Assembly: GCA_001692895.1 (NCBI GenBank)
Contig: KV748179.1
Location: 3,609,222 to 3,673,221, forward strand
Direction: 5' to 3'
From: Cenococcum geophilum 1.58
Taxonomy: Eukaryota; Ascomycota; Dothideomycetes; Gloniales; Gloniaceae
Length of the DNA stretch: 64,000 bases
Shown here: positions 12,323-23,446 of the stretch, one piece after another
How the letters are laid out: each line of letters begins with the position of its first letter
How positions within the stretch are numbered: position 1 is the first letter of the stretch
Notes under the pieces: generated by a model
What the model saw: only the letters and a program-made list of their open reading frames with translations
Told to the model about the DNA's origin: nothing
The model's database searches: none
Position numbers and translations under genes: made by a program

Positions 12323-14356
12323 GCGTAGAAAATAGAAGGCTATTTAAATTACTTATAGCAAATATAGAGGCAGAACTGTTGCTATTTAAGCGTATTTTAT
12401 TTATATTACATTTTGTATAGGGTGCATTTCTAGCACCCTAATGGGACTAGTTTTGGGAGCCGCCAAGCCTAAACTATTTATTAATACTATTTACTTTAAA
12501 ATTGCGCATATAAGATACTATTCCGCTATATTCCCCCTTATTTAAGTTCTATTTCTAGATCTTAAGTTCTCTTTTACTTTAATGTTAGGTAATCTCTAGT
12601 TTATTAAGCTAATTTATATAATATTTTAGCAAAGGGATAAGCGGGATTCTTATTTACTAAGTCCGCCTACCTAATAAACAGCAGAATATTAAGGCTGCCT
12701 TAGTACTACCCCTTTTCTTTAGCTAAGTCATACCTAGATAACTCTCCTTAGCATCCTTATCCGAAAACTATACTCCCTTCCTCTCTTCTAGAGCTTTTGC
12801 TAAAACCGCATTAGTATAGCTGTAAGCCGCTTAACTAAACTCGTGTAACGCAGTAAAGCCCTATATCCGCTACTGGCTATATTCTCGCCACCCTTTTAAG
12901 GGGTAGTTAATTAGTAGGTAAAGCGGGGTAATCCCTATTAGGTATGTCTATATATAGACGTCCTAGAGATATATAGGCGGGTAAGCTAAATAGGATCCAC
13001 TAGGCAACTAAGGTCTGTTTTAATTGTTAAAGTTATATATATTACTAGGGGTTTAAGCAACCCTTTGACTATATATAAATTTCTATATAGGTAAGCTTAG
13101 TTGCTTTTACCGTCCGGCCTAAGCTATAGAGAGGATTAGTATTACTTAGCCTAGCTCTATTTTAACTACTCTAGCACAGTCCTAGTTTTATTAGGTCCCT
13201 AAAGCAGGCAAGTAATCTAAGTAGGTTTACTCTATAGTTAGACCTTTTAACTTAAATAAGCTAAGGGCTCTATCGTTTTAAATAGAATGTAGGACATTAT
13301 ATAAGCTAATTAGGTCCTATTTATTACTTCGCAATTAAGACCTAGGGTGCTGCCTTAACTTCCACTAGTCTTCCTAATCCAATGTCTTTAAAGAAAGCTT
13401 AAGAGGATAGTGTATAAGATAGTTTTAGCCATATCTTATTAAGCCAGTAGATTAGAATCTTTGTGTGTATTACTAGCTATTATTTCTTCTCTTAGGCCTA
13501 GAGTATAGTTTTTTACTAGGCGTGGTAGGGTTTATAAGCTAAAATCATCATTATATCCGCTTATTTAGGTATTTAATAGCTCTTTAATAGAGTGGATGGG
13601 TTGCCTTTATATTAGTTACTTAGGCAGGTAGAGTAAATTCTAAGTTAATATTATGGCCTCGCTCCTAAGCCGTAAAATAATAATCTATAAACTTTTTAAT
13701 TAGCCCTAGGGTTTAAAAGAACGGTAGAAAATATAGGGTTAATAAACCTTATAGGGGTAGAATTTGGCTTTATATAGAGGCTTAGAGTTAAGTTTAGTAA
13801 GGGAAAATGGATAAAGTTATAGCCTAGCAGCTTGAGACAAAAAGGGAAAAGTACGTTACGTCACAAAGCTGGGTTAAAAGAGCCTTTTTAAGCCCTAAAG
13901 AGACACGGCGCTAAGCGGGGTAAGGGATTACCCTGTTTTAATTACCCTTACCCTTGCTTACCTAACACTTACCTTAGCTCGCGCGAGCTTAAGGCGGCAA
14001 CGCTTACCCATTAAAACGGGAAAAGAAGTCTTTAAACGCTTATAGAGAAACCGTACCTAGGTGTATATAGGGGGTATACTTAGCAGAGGCACGTATAGAG
14101 GCTATTGGGAATATAGCGGGGACATAAAGTAGAGCTTTGTGTAGAGCCTCGTGTAGAGCCCCTATATATAAAGCTTTGTGTAAAGCCTTATATAGAGCCT
14201 TATGCAGAGCTTTATGCAGTTTTATAGTATTTTTGTTATAGAAAAATTAGGGTTTAGCAAATTGCTAAAATTGCGACTTAAGCGAGTTAAGTAGACCCCA
14301 ATTTTTAGCTGCAATAACGTGCCTAAAAAAAATCTTAATGTATAGTTATGGGTTAT
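12323..14356. other. Unidentified RIP-degraded region
   Basis: The continuation of the DNA into which the LINE fragment at 11442 inserted. Frequent stops and no recognisable domain on either strand. A GC-richer patch at about 13840-14000 (cacaaagctgggttaaaag and onwards) contains no motif I can name. A short tandem array at 14131-14222 is listed separately. The region is interrupted at 14357 by the target duplication of the next element and continues from 16528. Confidence 0.5.
14131..14222. repeat. 12-bp tandem repeat, about 7 units
   Basis: Imperfect 12-base units of the form agagctttgtgt / agagccttatgc are repeated about seven times, with one unit broken by an extra tatata. C/T and G/A variation dominates between units. 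Confidence 0.75.
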
Positions 14357-14369
14357 AAGTCTCTAGTTA

Positions 14370-16514
14370 TAGTCTGCATTATAAACCTTCACCACACATG
14401 CAACCTTACCAAAAGGTAGCGCCACACTCCAAAACTTACGTATATCCATCTTACCATTAAAAAATATCGATTTTCTAACTTTTAAGACCTAATTCCTACT
14501 GCCTAGCGAGCTAGAGGTGGATTTATTTGTCGTTTTACCCCCTTTCTCCCAACAGAAAAATTTCTCTAAGGGTGGCCCTAGCTTATAAGCGAGGCACGGA
14601 CAGAAACACTAAAACTACTACCACTACTACCAATACTACTAATACCAAAACTATAAAATAGGGGCTAGTTTCCCTACTACCTCTTAGCCTAATCTCTCCA
14701 GAAATCTTCTAGTAGGATTAGTAAGGAGAAAGGGCATAAGGATAGTAAAAACTAGGAAAACCCCCCTATAAGAGACATAATGCCAAGGTCCGGTAGGCTT
14801 AAAAAGAAACCTCCTATAGAAATAAGTGATAATGAGTCTACATTTACCTTTTCTGGCCCTTCTCCTTCTCCTGGCCTATTTGGGACAGGAGAAAAAAGAG
14901 GACATTCTTAGTCTTCTACTGAAAAAGAAAACCAAAAACCTGCAAAAAAGACAACTAAACTAATGACTTTTACGGCTGGTATACCTAGTATATCTTTCTC
15001 TCCCCTTTCTCCAGAACAACACCTATAAAAAGCTCTAGATAGCCTAATCTAGGCCTATAAAGGGCTAGAAAAAGAAAAGAAGAAGATAAAAAGGAACAAG
15101 TTAAACAGCTAGAGGACTATACACATAGTATTCTAGCAGGAGAAAATCCCTTTATAAAAGGAAAAGAAAAGACAAAAGATGTCCTAAAAGGACTAGTTGA
15201 AGAAGTAAGAGCTCTCCGTAAGGAGGTAGCCCCTACTAAAGAAACCTACGCAGAGAGGCTAAAAAAGGACCTCCCTACTTCGTCCTCTCTACCCTCCTTG
15301 TTACTACCATTTCCTACTCCTTTTACTTCTACTAGAAGTAAGAAAAAGCAGCTATAAGAAAGAAAGCTAGTCCTAATTATAGACTAAAAGGACTAACCTC
15401 TAGATACCTTCACTATACGAAACAAAGTCAATTAACTATTTGCATTAAAACTGTAAGTAGAAAAACCGGTTTTAGCATCTATAGCTAGAACTAAAGGAAA
15501 ACAAAATATTCTCCTTACGACTACGGAAGAGTATAATGCAGATTTCCTAGTTAAATATAAGGAAATCTGGNATAACTGCTTTACCTTTTAAAGAGNANAA
15601 AAACTAGAACTATGGGTTTAAATTATAGCCCATAGGGTTCCTACCCTACCTTTCTTAGGAGAAGGAGGCTCTAAGCTTCTAAAAGAAGAAATTGAGACTT
15701 TTAATCCTATAAGGATACAAGGACTACCTAGATGGATCTTATTTAGTATAAAAAGACACGATCTACAGACCAGATTTGGCTCTATAGTTTTTACTATAGA
15801 GAACGAAGAAAAAAGACAAGAAATTCTTAAGCAAAAAGAGATATTAATTGCAGGTACAGCTACTAAGGTAGTAAAATACCTTAAAGTCTCTCCTACTACG
15901 CAGTGTAATAGCTGCCAAAATTTGGCTATATAGGAGATAGATGCTCTACTAGGGCCTGTAGATATTGTGCGGCTACATATCTATCTAAAGACCACTGCTG
16001 TCCTACCTGCTTAATAAGCGGCAGGCCTTGTAAGCATACCACCCCTCTTTATATTAATTGTAAAGAAAAACACTTTGCTAATAGTAGAGACTGCGAGAAT
16101 CTTAGAGCAGCTAAACTAGTATATAGTACTAGCGTAGAAGACTCTATGGAAGAATAAAATTAATAGGAGTCTAGAAGGAGGTAACTCCTACTAGGCTTTT
16201 AGGTTAAAAGATAGTAGAGAGCAAAAGGATAGAAATAAATTGTAAAAGGACAGGAACAGGGGTTAGGATTTCTTATAGTTTTTCTTACCATTTTCTCATT
16301 CCCTAGTAGTTGTAGTATCTTAGTATTTTTACTGGGAAACTATAAACTCCTAATTTAGGGGTTTATAAACTACTAGGACATAGCTACTAGTATATATTAA
16401 GCTGCCTAGAAAGGATTTATATATATAGAACTATAGCGCCATAGCCCAGAGGCTGCATGCGTAGTATTGTACGTAGTATAATACAACGGATAAAAATAAA
16501 AATAAAAATAAAAA
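14370..16514 (+). mobile_element. ORF1-only non-LTR element, copy 1
   Basis: A 2.1-kb element bounded by an exact 13-bp target duplication, aagtctctagtta (14357-14369 and 16515-16527). The 5' region (ccttcaccacacatgcaacc) is shared with copies at 26497 and 33471. The 3' end is shared too: gtagtattgtacgtagtat, then an A-rich tail with aaaat units (about 16489-16514). Between them lies a single ORF1 with a zinc-knuckle cluster. There is no ORF2, endonuclease or reverse transcriptase. An A-rich tail with variable target duplications shows LINE-type mobilisation, presumably by the machinery of an autonomous partner. Confidence 0.88.
14780..16157 (+). pseudogene. Tad1-type ORF1 (gag-like, CCHC) relic
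   Basis: ORF1 of fungal Tad1-like non-LTR elements, an RNA-binding gag-like protein. I chose the ATG at 14780 because the reading MPRSGRLKKKPP begins there and the copy at 33843 has the matching ATG; the natural stop appears to be 16155-16157. The N-terminal third is basic and Ser/Pro-rich. The middle reads GLPRWILFS and then IAGTATKVVKYLKV (about 15860-15890), as in Tad-type ORF1. The C-terminal part is Cys-rich (15900-16110), with CINCKEKHFANS among several CCHC-like motifs. Relative to the copy at 34960, one A is missing in the aaaa run near 15918, which shifts the frame within the zinc cluster. Several Gln/Trp codons are now stops. Confidence 0.82.
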
Positions 16515-16527
16515 AAGTCTCTAGTTA

Positions 16528-16814
16528 AAAGCAATTTCCCACTAAAACTTAGCTTCTTTATAGCTCATCTTTATAATAAAAATTATTAAAAGTTTAAGCT
16601 ATAAAATTTAATGATTATAAAAATTTACTTCTTAAATAAAATTTACTTCTTAAATAAAATTGTCTATTTAGATTTTAATAATAAATTTATTTTATAAAGA
16701 TAAATATACTCTAAAGTTTGGACACTTAAGTTTTAAGCGAATTTGTATAGAAAATTAAGATTTTTAACCTTACCCAACTTTATAGCTTTATAATAATTTT
16801 CTACGTAATATATT
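16528..16814. other. AT-rich flank with a small direct repeat
   Basis: No gene. Very AT-rich. Contains two adjacent 18-bp copies of aaatttacttcttaaata (16621-16638 and 16639-16656). The segment around 16712-16745 (gtttggacacttaagttt) could be an end of a DNA transposon, but I found no inverted partner. Confidence 0.5.
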
Positions 16815-17180
16815 AAGAAGAGGAAGGCTAAGAAGAAATGTAAATAAAACGTACTCTTTACCAAATTAATTCTTACTTTAGAAGCTTATCGCTACTAAAA
16901 AGGCCACTTAAAAGGCTAAAGAGTAAGCTTAGCTTACTAAGAAATAGCTTAAAAGGATTATTAAATAGTAGTACAGCTTACTAAGGAGTAAGTTAAGACT
17001 AGAAAGGTCGCTTAAAAAAGGGTTACTAATATTAGGAAGCTAGCTAAGGTTTACTATAAAGAGGTAAAAGAAGTAGAAAAGGTAGCTAAAAAGGCATAAA
17101 AAGACTTCCTTACTGCCGCTAATATAGCTTATAAAAAGCATACTAAAGAAGCTTAATTGGCGGCTAATATAGTAGCTAAT
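16815..17180 (+). pseudogene. Lys/Ala-rich coding relic, family uncertain
   Basis: One forward frame reads as a former protein with about 13 stops in 120 codons. It is rich in Lys, Ala and Glu and has heptad-like spacing (for example VYYKEVKEVEKVAKKA, LAANIVAN). Such charged coiled coils occur at the C-terminus of many fungal pogo/Fot-type transposases, so it could be a transposase tail. No catalytic region is visible, so this remains a guess. The reading stops where the LTR of Gypsy-A begins. A comparable basic stretch follows the other end of Gypsy-A at about 47440-47560. Confidence 0.35.
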
Positions 17181-17490
17181 TGTTATAGGATACCCCCGTG
17201 ATACCTTATATACATTTACCTATTTCTACTAACTTAGTAACTAAAAACCGACTATAAAACGGCAATTTAATAGCAATTTGTGGCAATCTAACGGCAATCT
17301 GCTATATTTTACTATATTCCACTAAATTCTACTAAGTTCTACTAAATTCTATTAAGTTCTGCTAGGACTACTACTTAAATCCTATTCTGCTTTACATATA
17401 TATTAACTAAGCAACTAAGTCCATAATATATACCCTTTCTTCTTATTTTCCCTGCCTTCTTTCCTTACGTAATATCTTAATCTTATTATA
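17181..17490 (+). repeat. 5' LTR of Gypsy-A
   Basis: Begins tgttataggataccccc and pairs with 47027-47316, which begins tgttataagataccccc. Similarity continues to cttattata (here) / cttattaca (3' copy), which I take as the end. The 20-bp size difference comes from internal indels: one extra ttctactaa-type unit here near 17325-17355. I could not find a matching target duplication outside the pair. Confidence 0.85.
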
Positions 17491-17990
17491 ATATACCCTA
17501 TAGGCATATAGTTATTACGGGTATATAGCTACCCTACTAAACCACTAAGGGCAAATATTACGAATTACTTAACTATAAACAATTATATTTATATAGCTAT
17601 CTGCTAGCTAGTTGCTTGCCGTCTAGGGCATATACGCGCTATATATTCTATTAAAGTGCATATACTGCACTTACGTAGTACTTGTTAAGGTGGCTTAACT
17701 ACTTCCTCTACTATTACCGCTACTGCCTCCTTCTATGCAGCTTGTGCACGAAAGGCCCCCTCTACCCCTAATAGAACACCCCCTTTAGCTATATACGTGC
17801 GCTTCTTTACTTTCTTCCTTTTCTAGCGCTAATTTTCAAATTAAAGCTTCTTATTCTCGCTTATAAGTAATACAGCGCTTAATATCGCCATTTTATACCC
17901 CTTAATAAGTTAGCCAAGGGCCTGTTCTGTTAGACTTAGTAGGCTATATATACGCTGCTTAAGATAGCACTTTAGCAAGACTGTCTACTT
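17491..17990 (+). other. Leader of Gypsy-A, gag not recognisable
   Basis: Only about 500 bases separate the LTR from the protease. A complete gag normally needs about 1 kb or more. No nucleocapsid zinc knuckle or gag helix region is visible. Either gag was deleted or this family never carried a standard one. Confidence 0.5.
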
Positions 17991-17994
17991 CTAT

Positions 17995-19474
17995 AGCTCA
18001 GTAATTAATACAGGAGCTAATAGTATAGGATTTATTAATTAAATCTTTATAAAAGATAATGGTTTTACCCTAACCCCCCTTAACTAGCATATTAATATAT
18101 TTGGATTTAATGATAAACGTATAGTCTTAAGCTGAATTACCTATATAGTATACTTAAGGCTCTAATATTTAAACTATAAAGAACCAATTAGGCTTTTTAT
18201 TACTACCTTAGGTTACCTAATAATTCTTAAACAACCCTAGATAAAGCTATATAAGGTAACTATTAATTAAAACAACCTTAAGCTTCTATTTACCACCTCC
18301 TATTATAAGTAGAAGTGCCTTAGAACTTACTACTTAAACCTAGAACTAAAATTTAAAAATCTACTAAGATTTACCAGTCTAAAATTTTTACTAATATCTA
18401 CTTTATATTTAAGAAGTCTACCTAATTTTACTAGCCTAAGAATTCTACCGAATTCCACTAATATAAGACTTTTACCGATATTTACTAAGAATATAAAAAT
18501 TCTACTGATCCCTATAAGTAGACCCTAAGTACTATATTACCCCGCGCTAAGTAAAAGCTTAAGCTTACTATACGAAAATACTAAAAGGACTAGTACTCTA
18601 CTATAAAGAATATACTTAAAGAACCCAAACCTAAATCTAATACTAATTCCGTACCTAATACTAAACCTAAAGCTAAATAAGAAACTATATAAGAAACTAT
18701 AGACGACCTAAGTAAGCTTAACACCCTAGATATCTATATAATTGGAGCTACCCCGCTAGCTTAACTTACTAAAAGACCTAAATATATAATTTTTACTGTT
18801 ATAATAGCCGATATTAAGAAAGCCTTAGTACTAAAGAAGTATACTAACCCTGCTATAAAGGTACTAGTAGAGTATTATAAACGCCTAGAGGTATTTTTAT
18901 AAAGGAAGCTAATAAGCTACTAGAACACTAATTATATAACTATAAGATCGTACTTAAAGAAGGAAAGCGGCCTAGGTTTAGACCTTTATATAAGATATTC
19001 TAAAACAAACTTTAAGTGCTATAAAAGTATTTAGACGAGAACCTAAGTAAAGGATTTATTAGAGCAAGCTCTTTACCTATAGCCGTATTAATAATCTTTA
19101 TTAAGAAACTTAGTGGCGGTCTACACTTCTATATAGACTACTAAGCTCTTAACGCCGTTAATATTAAAAACTAATATCCGATCTAGTTAATATAAGAGAC
19201 GCTAAACTAAATAAGTAAGGCTCGCTATTTTACGATGCTTAATATTATCTCTATATTTAACCGCCTTTATATTACTAAAGGAGACAAATAGCTTACTGCT
19301 TTTTGTACCTAATATAGATTATTTAAATACTTAGTAATACTATTCGGCCTCGTAAACACCCTAAGCTTGTTTAAATATTATATAAATAATACTCTATATC
19401 CTTACCTAGATATCTTCTATACTACTTATATTAATAATATCCTAATATATAGTAACAACCTAACTAAATACTGG
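17995..19474 (+). pseudogene. Gypsy-A pol relic: protease and RT (5' part)
   Basis: The protease begins at about 17998 with SVINTGANSIGFIN, corresponding to the family's D-[ST]-G-A active site with Asp now Asn. Reverse transcriptase follows from about 18790. It includes a Gypsy-typical SKGFIRAS-like segment (about 19045-19075), SGGLHFYIDYQALN (about 19110-19152), and the catalytic box at about 19426-19450, read as YINNILIY where the family has Y-x-DD-I-L-I-Y. Both Asp are changed to Asn, as expected from G-to-A mutation. The reading ends LTKYW and resumes at 44886 with the C-terminal RT. Confidence 0.88.
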
Positions 19475-19636
19475 TGTCACGGCACTAACCTAACGTATAC
19501 TGTTTTATACTATCTCGTACTATCTCGTACTATTTCTTACTATTAGCTAGCCTACCACTAGCGCCTTAGCGGCTAGCCCTACTATTTATATACAATACCC
19601 CCTTTCACCTTCTTCTCCTCTTTATACCACAATGTA
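19475..19636 (+). repeat. Gypsy-B 5' LTR, first part
   Basis: Begins tgtcacggcactaacc, matching tgttacggcactaacc at 44685. It is interrupted at ttataccacaatgta (19622-19636) by the LINE and resumes at 22306. The two parts add up to exactly 196 bp, the length of the 3' LTR. Confidence 0.95.
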
Positions 19637-22290
19637 ATAACTGGAGACGGTTTATAAACGAGTATACTTCTAACCCGAGCCTCCCCCATAACAAGGGCCT
19701 TTGGGCTATGGCGAAATGGGCAAAGAAAAAGGCAGGGCGCCCAGCAGAAGACCCATACCTACCACCCCTACGAAGAGCAGGAGAATCACAGGCCATAAAC
19801 GACAACAATAAGAAGGCAAAGATCCTTACAGAAAGGTTCTTCCCCTAACCGGCTCTAGTAGACCTTAGTAATATCACGGGCGAAACACCGGTGACTTGCC
19901 TGCGGGTTAACAGCGACATAACAACAGAGGAAATGGCTAGAACTATTAGCCGCCTTTTAAACAATACAGCACTAGGACCAGATGGGATTCTAAATAAGGC
20001 CCTAAAAACCTATAGGCCACTTATAGCACCTTGGCTTGCAGATGTAGCCAGAGTATGCTTTGCTATAGGCTACTACCCATAACTTGGAAGATTTATAACA
20101 ATAGTTGTCCTATAAAAAGAAGGTAAAGTAGATTACTTAATCCCAGGAAGCTACCGCCCTATTGCTTTAGAAAACACCCTTAGCAAGATCTTAGAAAGGG
20201 TAATAGCGGAATATATAGCAGATATAGCAGAGGAACACACCCTACTACTATAAAGCTAAATAGGGGCAAGAAAGAACCGCTTAACACTATTAGCACTTAC
20301 GCTACTCGCTACTACTATTAAATCTATATAGGCGATGCGAAAGGACTTTATAGTATTAATGCTTAGCCTAGACATTAGTAGTGCCTACAATAATATACCC
20401 CATAAGCGTCTCCTGTATATCCTTAGGGCAAAGGGCTTCCTAGAATAGATTATATAATTTATCTAAGGGTTTATAGGCCAGAAAGAAANATNACTAGTNT
20501 TTAGCGGATACNANAGCCCCCNNATNANAGTTNNAANAGGAATACNATAANNATNACCCCTCTCGCCTATACTCTTCCTTTTCTTTATAAGCAACCTACT
20601 TAACTCCTTTGAGAAAGGGGCAACCTAGGGAATAGGCTTTATTAATAACACAAACCTAATTATATACGGGCTAACAGCCGTAAAGAATTACAGAACACTA
20701 AAGAAAGCCTATAATACTTATATAGAATAGGCAAAACATTATAAAGTCTAATTCTTACTAAAGAAATACCAGCTAATCTATTTTATAAGAAAACGCAACT
20801 AATCTACAAATCTCTAGCATATAATTCGTATTTAAGGCTTTAGGGGTTAACCAGTTCAGGGCCTAAGGGTATTAGGAGTATAGGTAGATAGTAAGCTCCG
20901 GTGGAGCGTATATACAGCATAAACGGCCCATAAAGGCCAAGCACAGTTCATTACTTTATCTAGGATTATTAATTCTATATAGGGTCCATACTTCCAAAGG
21001 TCACGCCTACTATATATAGCAGTCGTCCGGCCAACCATAACATATAGATCCAGTATTTGGGCCATTAGAGAAACTAAAAAGGGCCCCCCTAAATCACTCC
21101 TTAAACCACTTCAAAAGGTCTAAACAGCCTACCTTTAGAGTATCACAGGCAGGTATAAGCAAACGGCTACAGCACTGCTTAAGAAGGAATCCAATATTCC
21201 CCCCCTATAGTTATATATTAAAGCCGCTATAATATAAAGGACGTAAAATAAACGCAACTCTAATGTTATAAAGTACATTAAGACACGCCTAAGTAAACTA
21301 TAGAGGGACCCTAGGGTGCCCTATAGGAGAATAAACTAATAACCCTAAAGTAGGGAAGAGATATTAGAGAAATAGGTAAAGAAAGTAGAAGAAGAATAGT
21401 GCCGCTTTAGGGCCCAGGCCTATATAAAGGAGGAAGGGAGACGTATAAGAGGTTAGTAAAGATAACAGTAAGATAAAGAAAGGAGCTAAAGTAAAACACG
21501 CAAGAACGCTAGGAAACTATCTACTGCAATGTAATACTAGTTAAACTAATGCTAGAGAGGCGAATGGGAGTTAAAGGTACAGAGGCTAACTTAGGTAAGA
21601 CAAACCTAAGCCATAGTATAGTTAATGCTATAGGGGGTAAATACCTAAGGGCTCTAAGAAGGCCTAATAAAGGTAGAAAACATAATAGCAACACTCTTAA
21701 GAATAGGAATAATAGGACTAAAAGATTAGCTTTACTGGGTGGGTGTCCCAGTAGGTAGCCCAAGATACGAATGTGGCTGGTTAAGATAGACACCAAAACA
21801 CGTAATACTGCTATGCCCCCTATATACTAATTGAGAAATAATACTCTTAGCAGCTAGCATAGAGAACTATAATACACTGCTCTTAATATAAAAAGGCCTT
21901 AAGGTGGTTACCTAGTAGCTTATTAATTAAAATGTGCTAAATTAGTTCTGGGTTGTAAGGGAAATAGTAATAAAAGGCAAGGGGGCGAGTAGTAGGTGCC
22001 CCCTAGTAACTCTACAGTAGTAGAGTAATAGTTTATAATACTAGCGCGTCCGTAAGCTTGTTACGGCAGTAGTGGTTCCCAAAGAGGTTAAATAGTAAAG
22101 TAGTAGAGCACTATAGGCGACTTGTAGGCGCTAAGTAGGCGAGTCCTAAAAGGCGGGGAGATGGATCACAGGGTTTTCTTATTTTTCTTAAATAGAGTTT
22201 TCTCCCCATATGTAAATAAGGAGTAGTCCGCGTGGGCCCAATAGGGATCCGAATCGGACGTTAAGCAATGAATTATTATTATTATTATTA
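19637..22290 (+). mobile_element. 5'-truncated LINE (family T) with RT region and 3' end
   Basis: A non-LTR retrotransposon fragment of about 2.65 kb inserted in the Gypsy-B 5' LTR. The 15-bp target duplication ttataccacaatgta is present at 19622-19636 and 22291-22305. It carries the C-terminal half of ORF2, a 3' untranslated region of about 0.7 kb, and an (att)n tail at 22272-22292. The fragments at 11442-12307, 26969-27440 and 54762-55259 share the same 3' end. It is less mutated at its 5' side than its surroundings. Confidence 0.93.
19640..21540 (+). pseudogene. LINE family T ORF2 relic (reverse transcriptase)
   Basis: The former ORF2 is entered after the endonuclease, which is missing through 5' truncation. 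The pre-RT segment reads GLWAMAKWAKKKAGRPAED (from about 19700). The RT domain follows: NTALGPDGILNKALK (about 19960-20010; a clean frame runs 19891-20082), PGSYRPIAL (about 20145-20170), LSLDISSAYNNIPHKRL (about 20363-20410), and the catalytic box at about 20635-20660, read GFINNTNLI where the family has F-x-DD. The post-RT region has RPTITYRSSIWAI (about 21027-21065). The base calls at 20489-20553 contain many n. The family resembles fungal Tad1-clade ORF2. Confidence 0.88.
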
Positions 22291-22293
22291 TTA
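22268..22293 (+). repeat. (ATT)n tail of LINE family T
   Basis: A run of att trinucleotides at the 3' end of the LINE, next to its target duplication. It serves in place of poly(A) and is recognisable as taataataattta at the left end of the minus-strand copy at 11442. Confidence 0.85.
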
Positions 22294-22305
22294 TACCACA
22301 ATGTA

Positions 22306-22339
22306 GTTATTTAGTCTACTTTATTGTAGTACCGTAATA
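22306..22339 (+). repeat. Gypsy-B 5' LTR, last part
   Basis: 34 bases (gttatttagtctacttt through ccgtaata), collinear with the last 34 bases of the LTR at 44847-44880. Confidence 0.92.
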
Positions 22340-22469
22340 GTTTATAGTATCCCTAATTGCGCCCCATTATAACCTTTGTTTTTCCTTAGTCTATTATTTT
22401 TATTTTCCTAGTATAATTATAACCTAGCGTGACCGATAATACTATACTATAAGTTTTAGACAACCCTAG

Positions 22470-22945
22470 CATAGTTATAGACAATTTTAGTACCATAGCC
22501 AGCCTTATAGACTTTAATTGCCTTATACAGATCCCTTAAAATAGGCGACTATAATATAAATAATACCCTGTCGGCGAATATACGCGAAGCACTCGCCTGC
22601 CTTTTTAATACCTCCTATACCCACATTGCCTGGGCAATTAGGAGTAGCCTAGAGTACCCTAAGGACCTTAACGTAGCAGGAACCTTCTAGTACCTCTCTA
22701 TATATATAACTTTCCTAACTAGCGTTAAGAGCGGTCTCTAAGCCGTCTATAATAAAGGCCGAACTATAAAGTCCTAACTTAAAGAAGCTTAGTATAGAAT
22801 TAACTCCCTTAAGACGCTTAAACTATATATATAATAATACGAACAGTAAGCCTTTATAAATACTTAGACTATATAAAGTCTAAGCCTTTAGATTACTATA
22901 CTTACCTAGACTATTACCAATAAGAATACTGTTACTAACTCTCCT
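22470..22945 (+). pseudogene. Gypsy-B gag relic, N-terminal part
   Basis: A forward frame from about 22556 reads as a degraded gag N-terminus (SANIREALACLFNTS and following), with stops increasing downstream. It is cut at ctcct (22941-22945), the target duplication of Gypsy-C, and continues at 31852. Confidence 0.5.
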
Positions 22946-23171
22946 TATAAGGTAAGGATGTAGATAGGGAGTCCAATAACAAAACAATGGGTATATTGTA
23001 TAGACAGAGACGAATCCTTAAGGGAAAAAGGAGGAGTCTGTGTGCGAGGTAGGAAGGGTTTTCCCTAGGCACGTATAGAGCACGTACCTCACGGGCGAGT
23101 CACCCCTAGGTTGCCCCAGGGTCGCCTATACCTTGCGGCTATATAACTATCTACTTAGGTTTTACTTAATA
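22946..23171 (-). repeat. Gypsy-C 3' LTR
   Basis: 226 bp, collinear with 31621-31846. On the minus strand it starts tattaagtaa, where the 5' LTR has tgttaggtaa. Both end ttaccttata. Most differences are transitions. Confidence 0.95.
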
Positions 23172-23338
23172 ATGCCCCCCCCCTTTAAAAAGGGTCGTCC
23201 CCAATCCTTTATATACTTAAGCCTCAATAAAACCCTATAAAAAACCTTAGTAAGAAAAAAATTTAGAGGGGAAAGAGCGTCTTAATTTTGCGTATAGAGA
23301 GACGGGTAGTATATATACGCGGCGCGAAGATATTAAAG

Positions 23339-23446
23339 AACTTCAACCAGCGGTTAAAGTTGTCTAATTAGTTAGATTTGTCTTACTAAGACTCCCCCGC
23401 ATTTAACCAAGCCAGTAGCGATTTTATATACCCGGCATAGAAAATC
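23339..23446. repeat. Two hairpin modules in Gypsy-C 3' region
   Basis: Two imperfect palindromes near the 3' end of Gypsy-C. The first, 23339-23361, has arms aacttcaacc / ggttaaagtt with a 3-base centre. The second, 23420-23446, has arms gattttatat / atagaaaatc with a 7-base centre. Each is followed by ctaattagt. Related copies of both occur at 44446-44468 and 44556-44582 in Gypsy-B, and of the second at 43450-43476 in the tyrosine-recombinase element. Confidence 0.8.

Larger units (their letters stand above)
17181..19474 (+). mobile_element. Gypsy-A, 5' segment (host of the nest)
   Basis: The left part of a Ty3/Gypsy element whose right part is 44881-47316. It consists of a 310-bp LTR, a short leader, a protease relic and a reverse transcriptase that breaks off after the catalytic box, where Gypsy-B inserted. 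The last five bases, actgg (19470-19474), recur at 44881-44885 as Gypsy-B's target duplication. Joined without the insertion the element would be about 4.7 kb, which is short for Gypsy because little or no gag is present. Confidence 0.9.

Noticed and set aside
19605..19808. Minus-strand open frame at the LINE 5' end
   Set aside because: Antisense shadow of the ORF2 reading on the plus strand, crossing the target-duplication junction. The minus-strand frame at 20856-21065 is rejected for the same reason.
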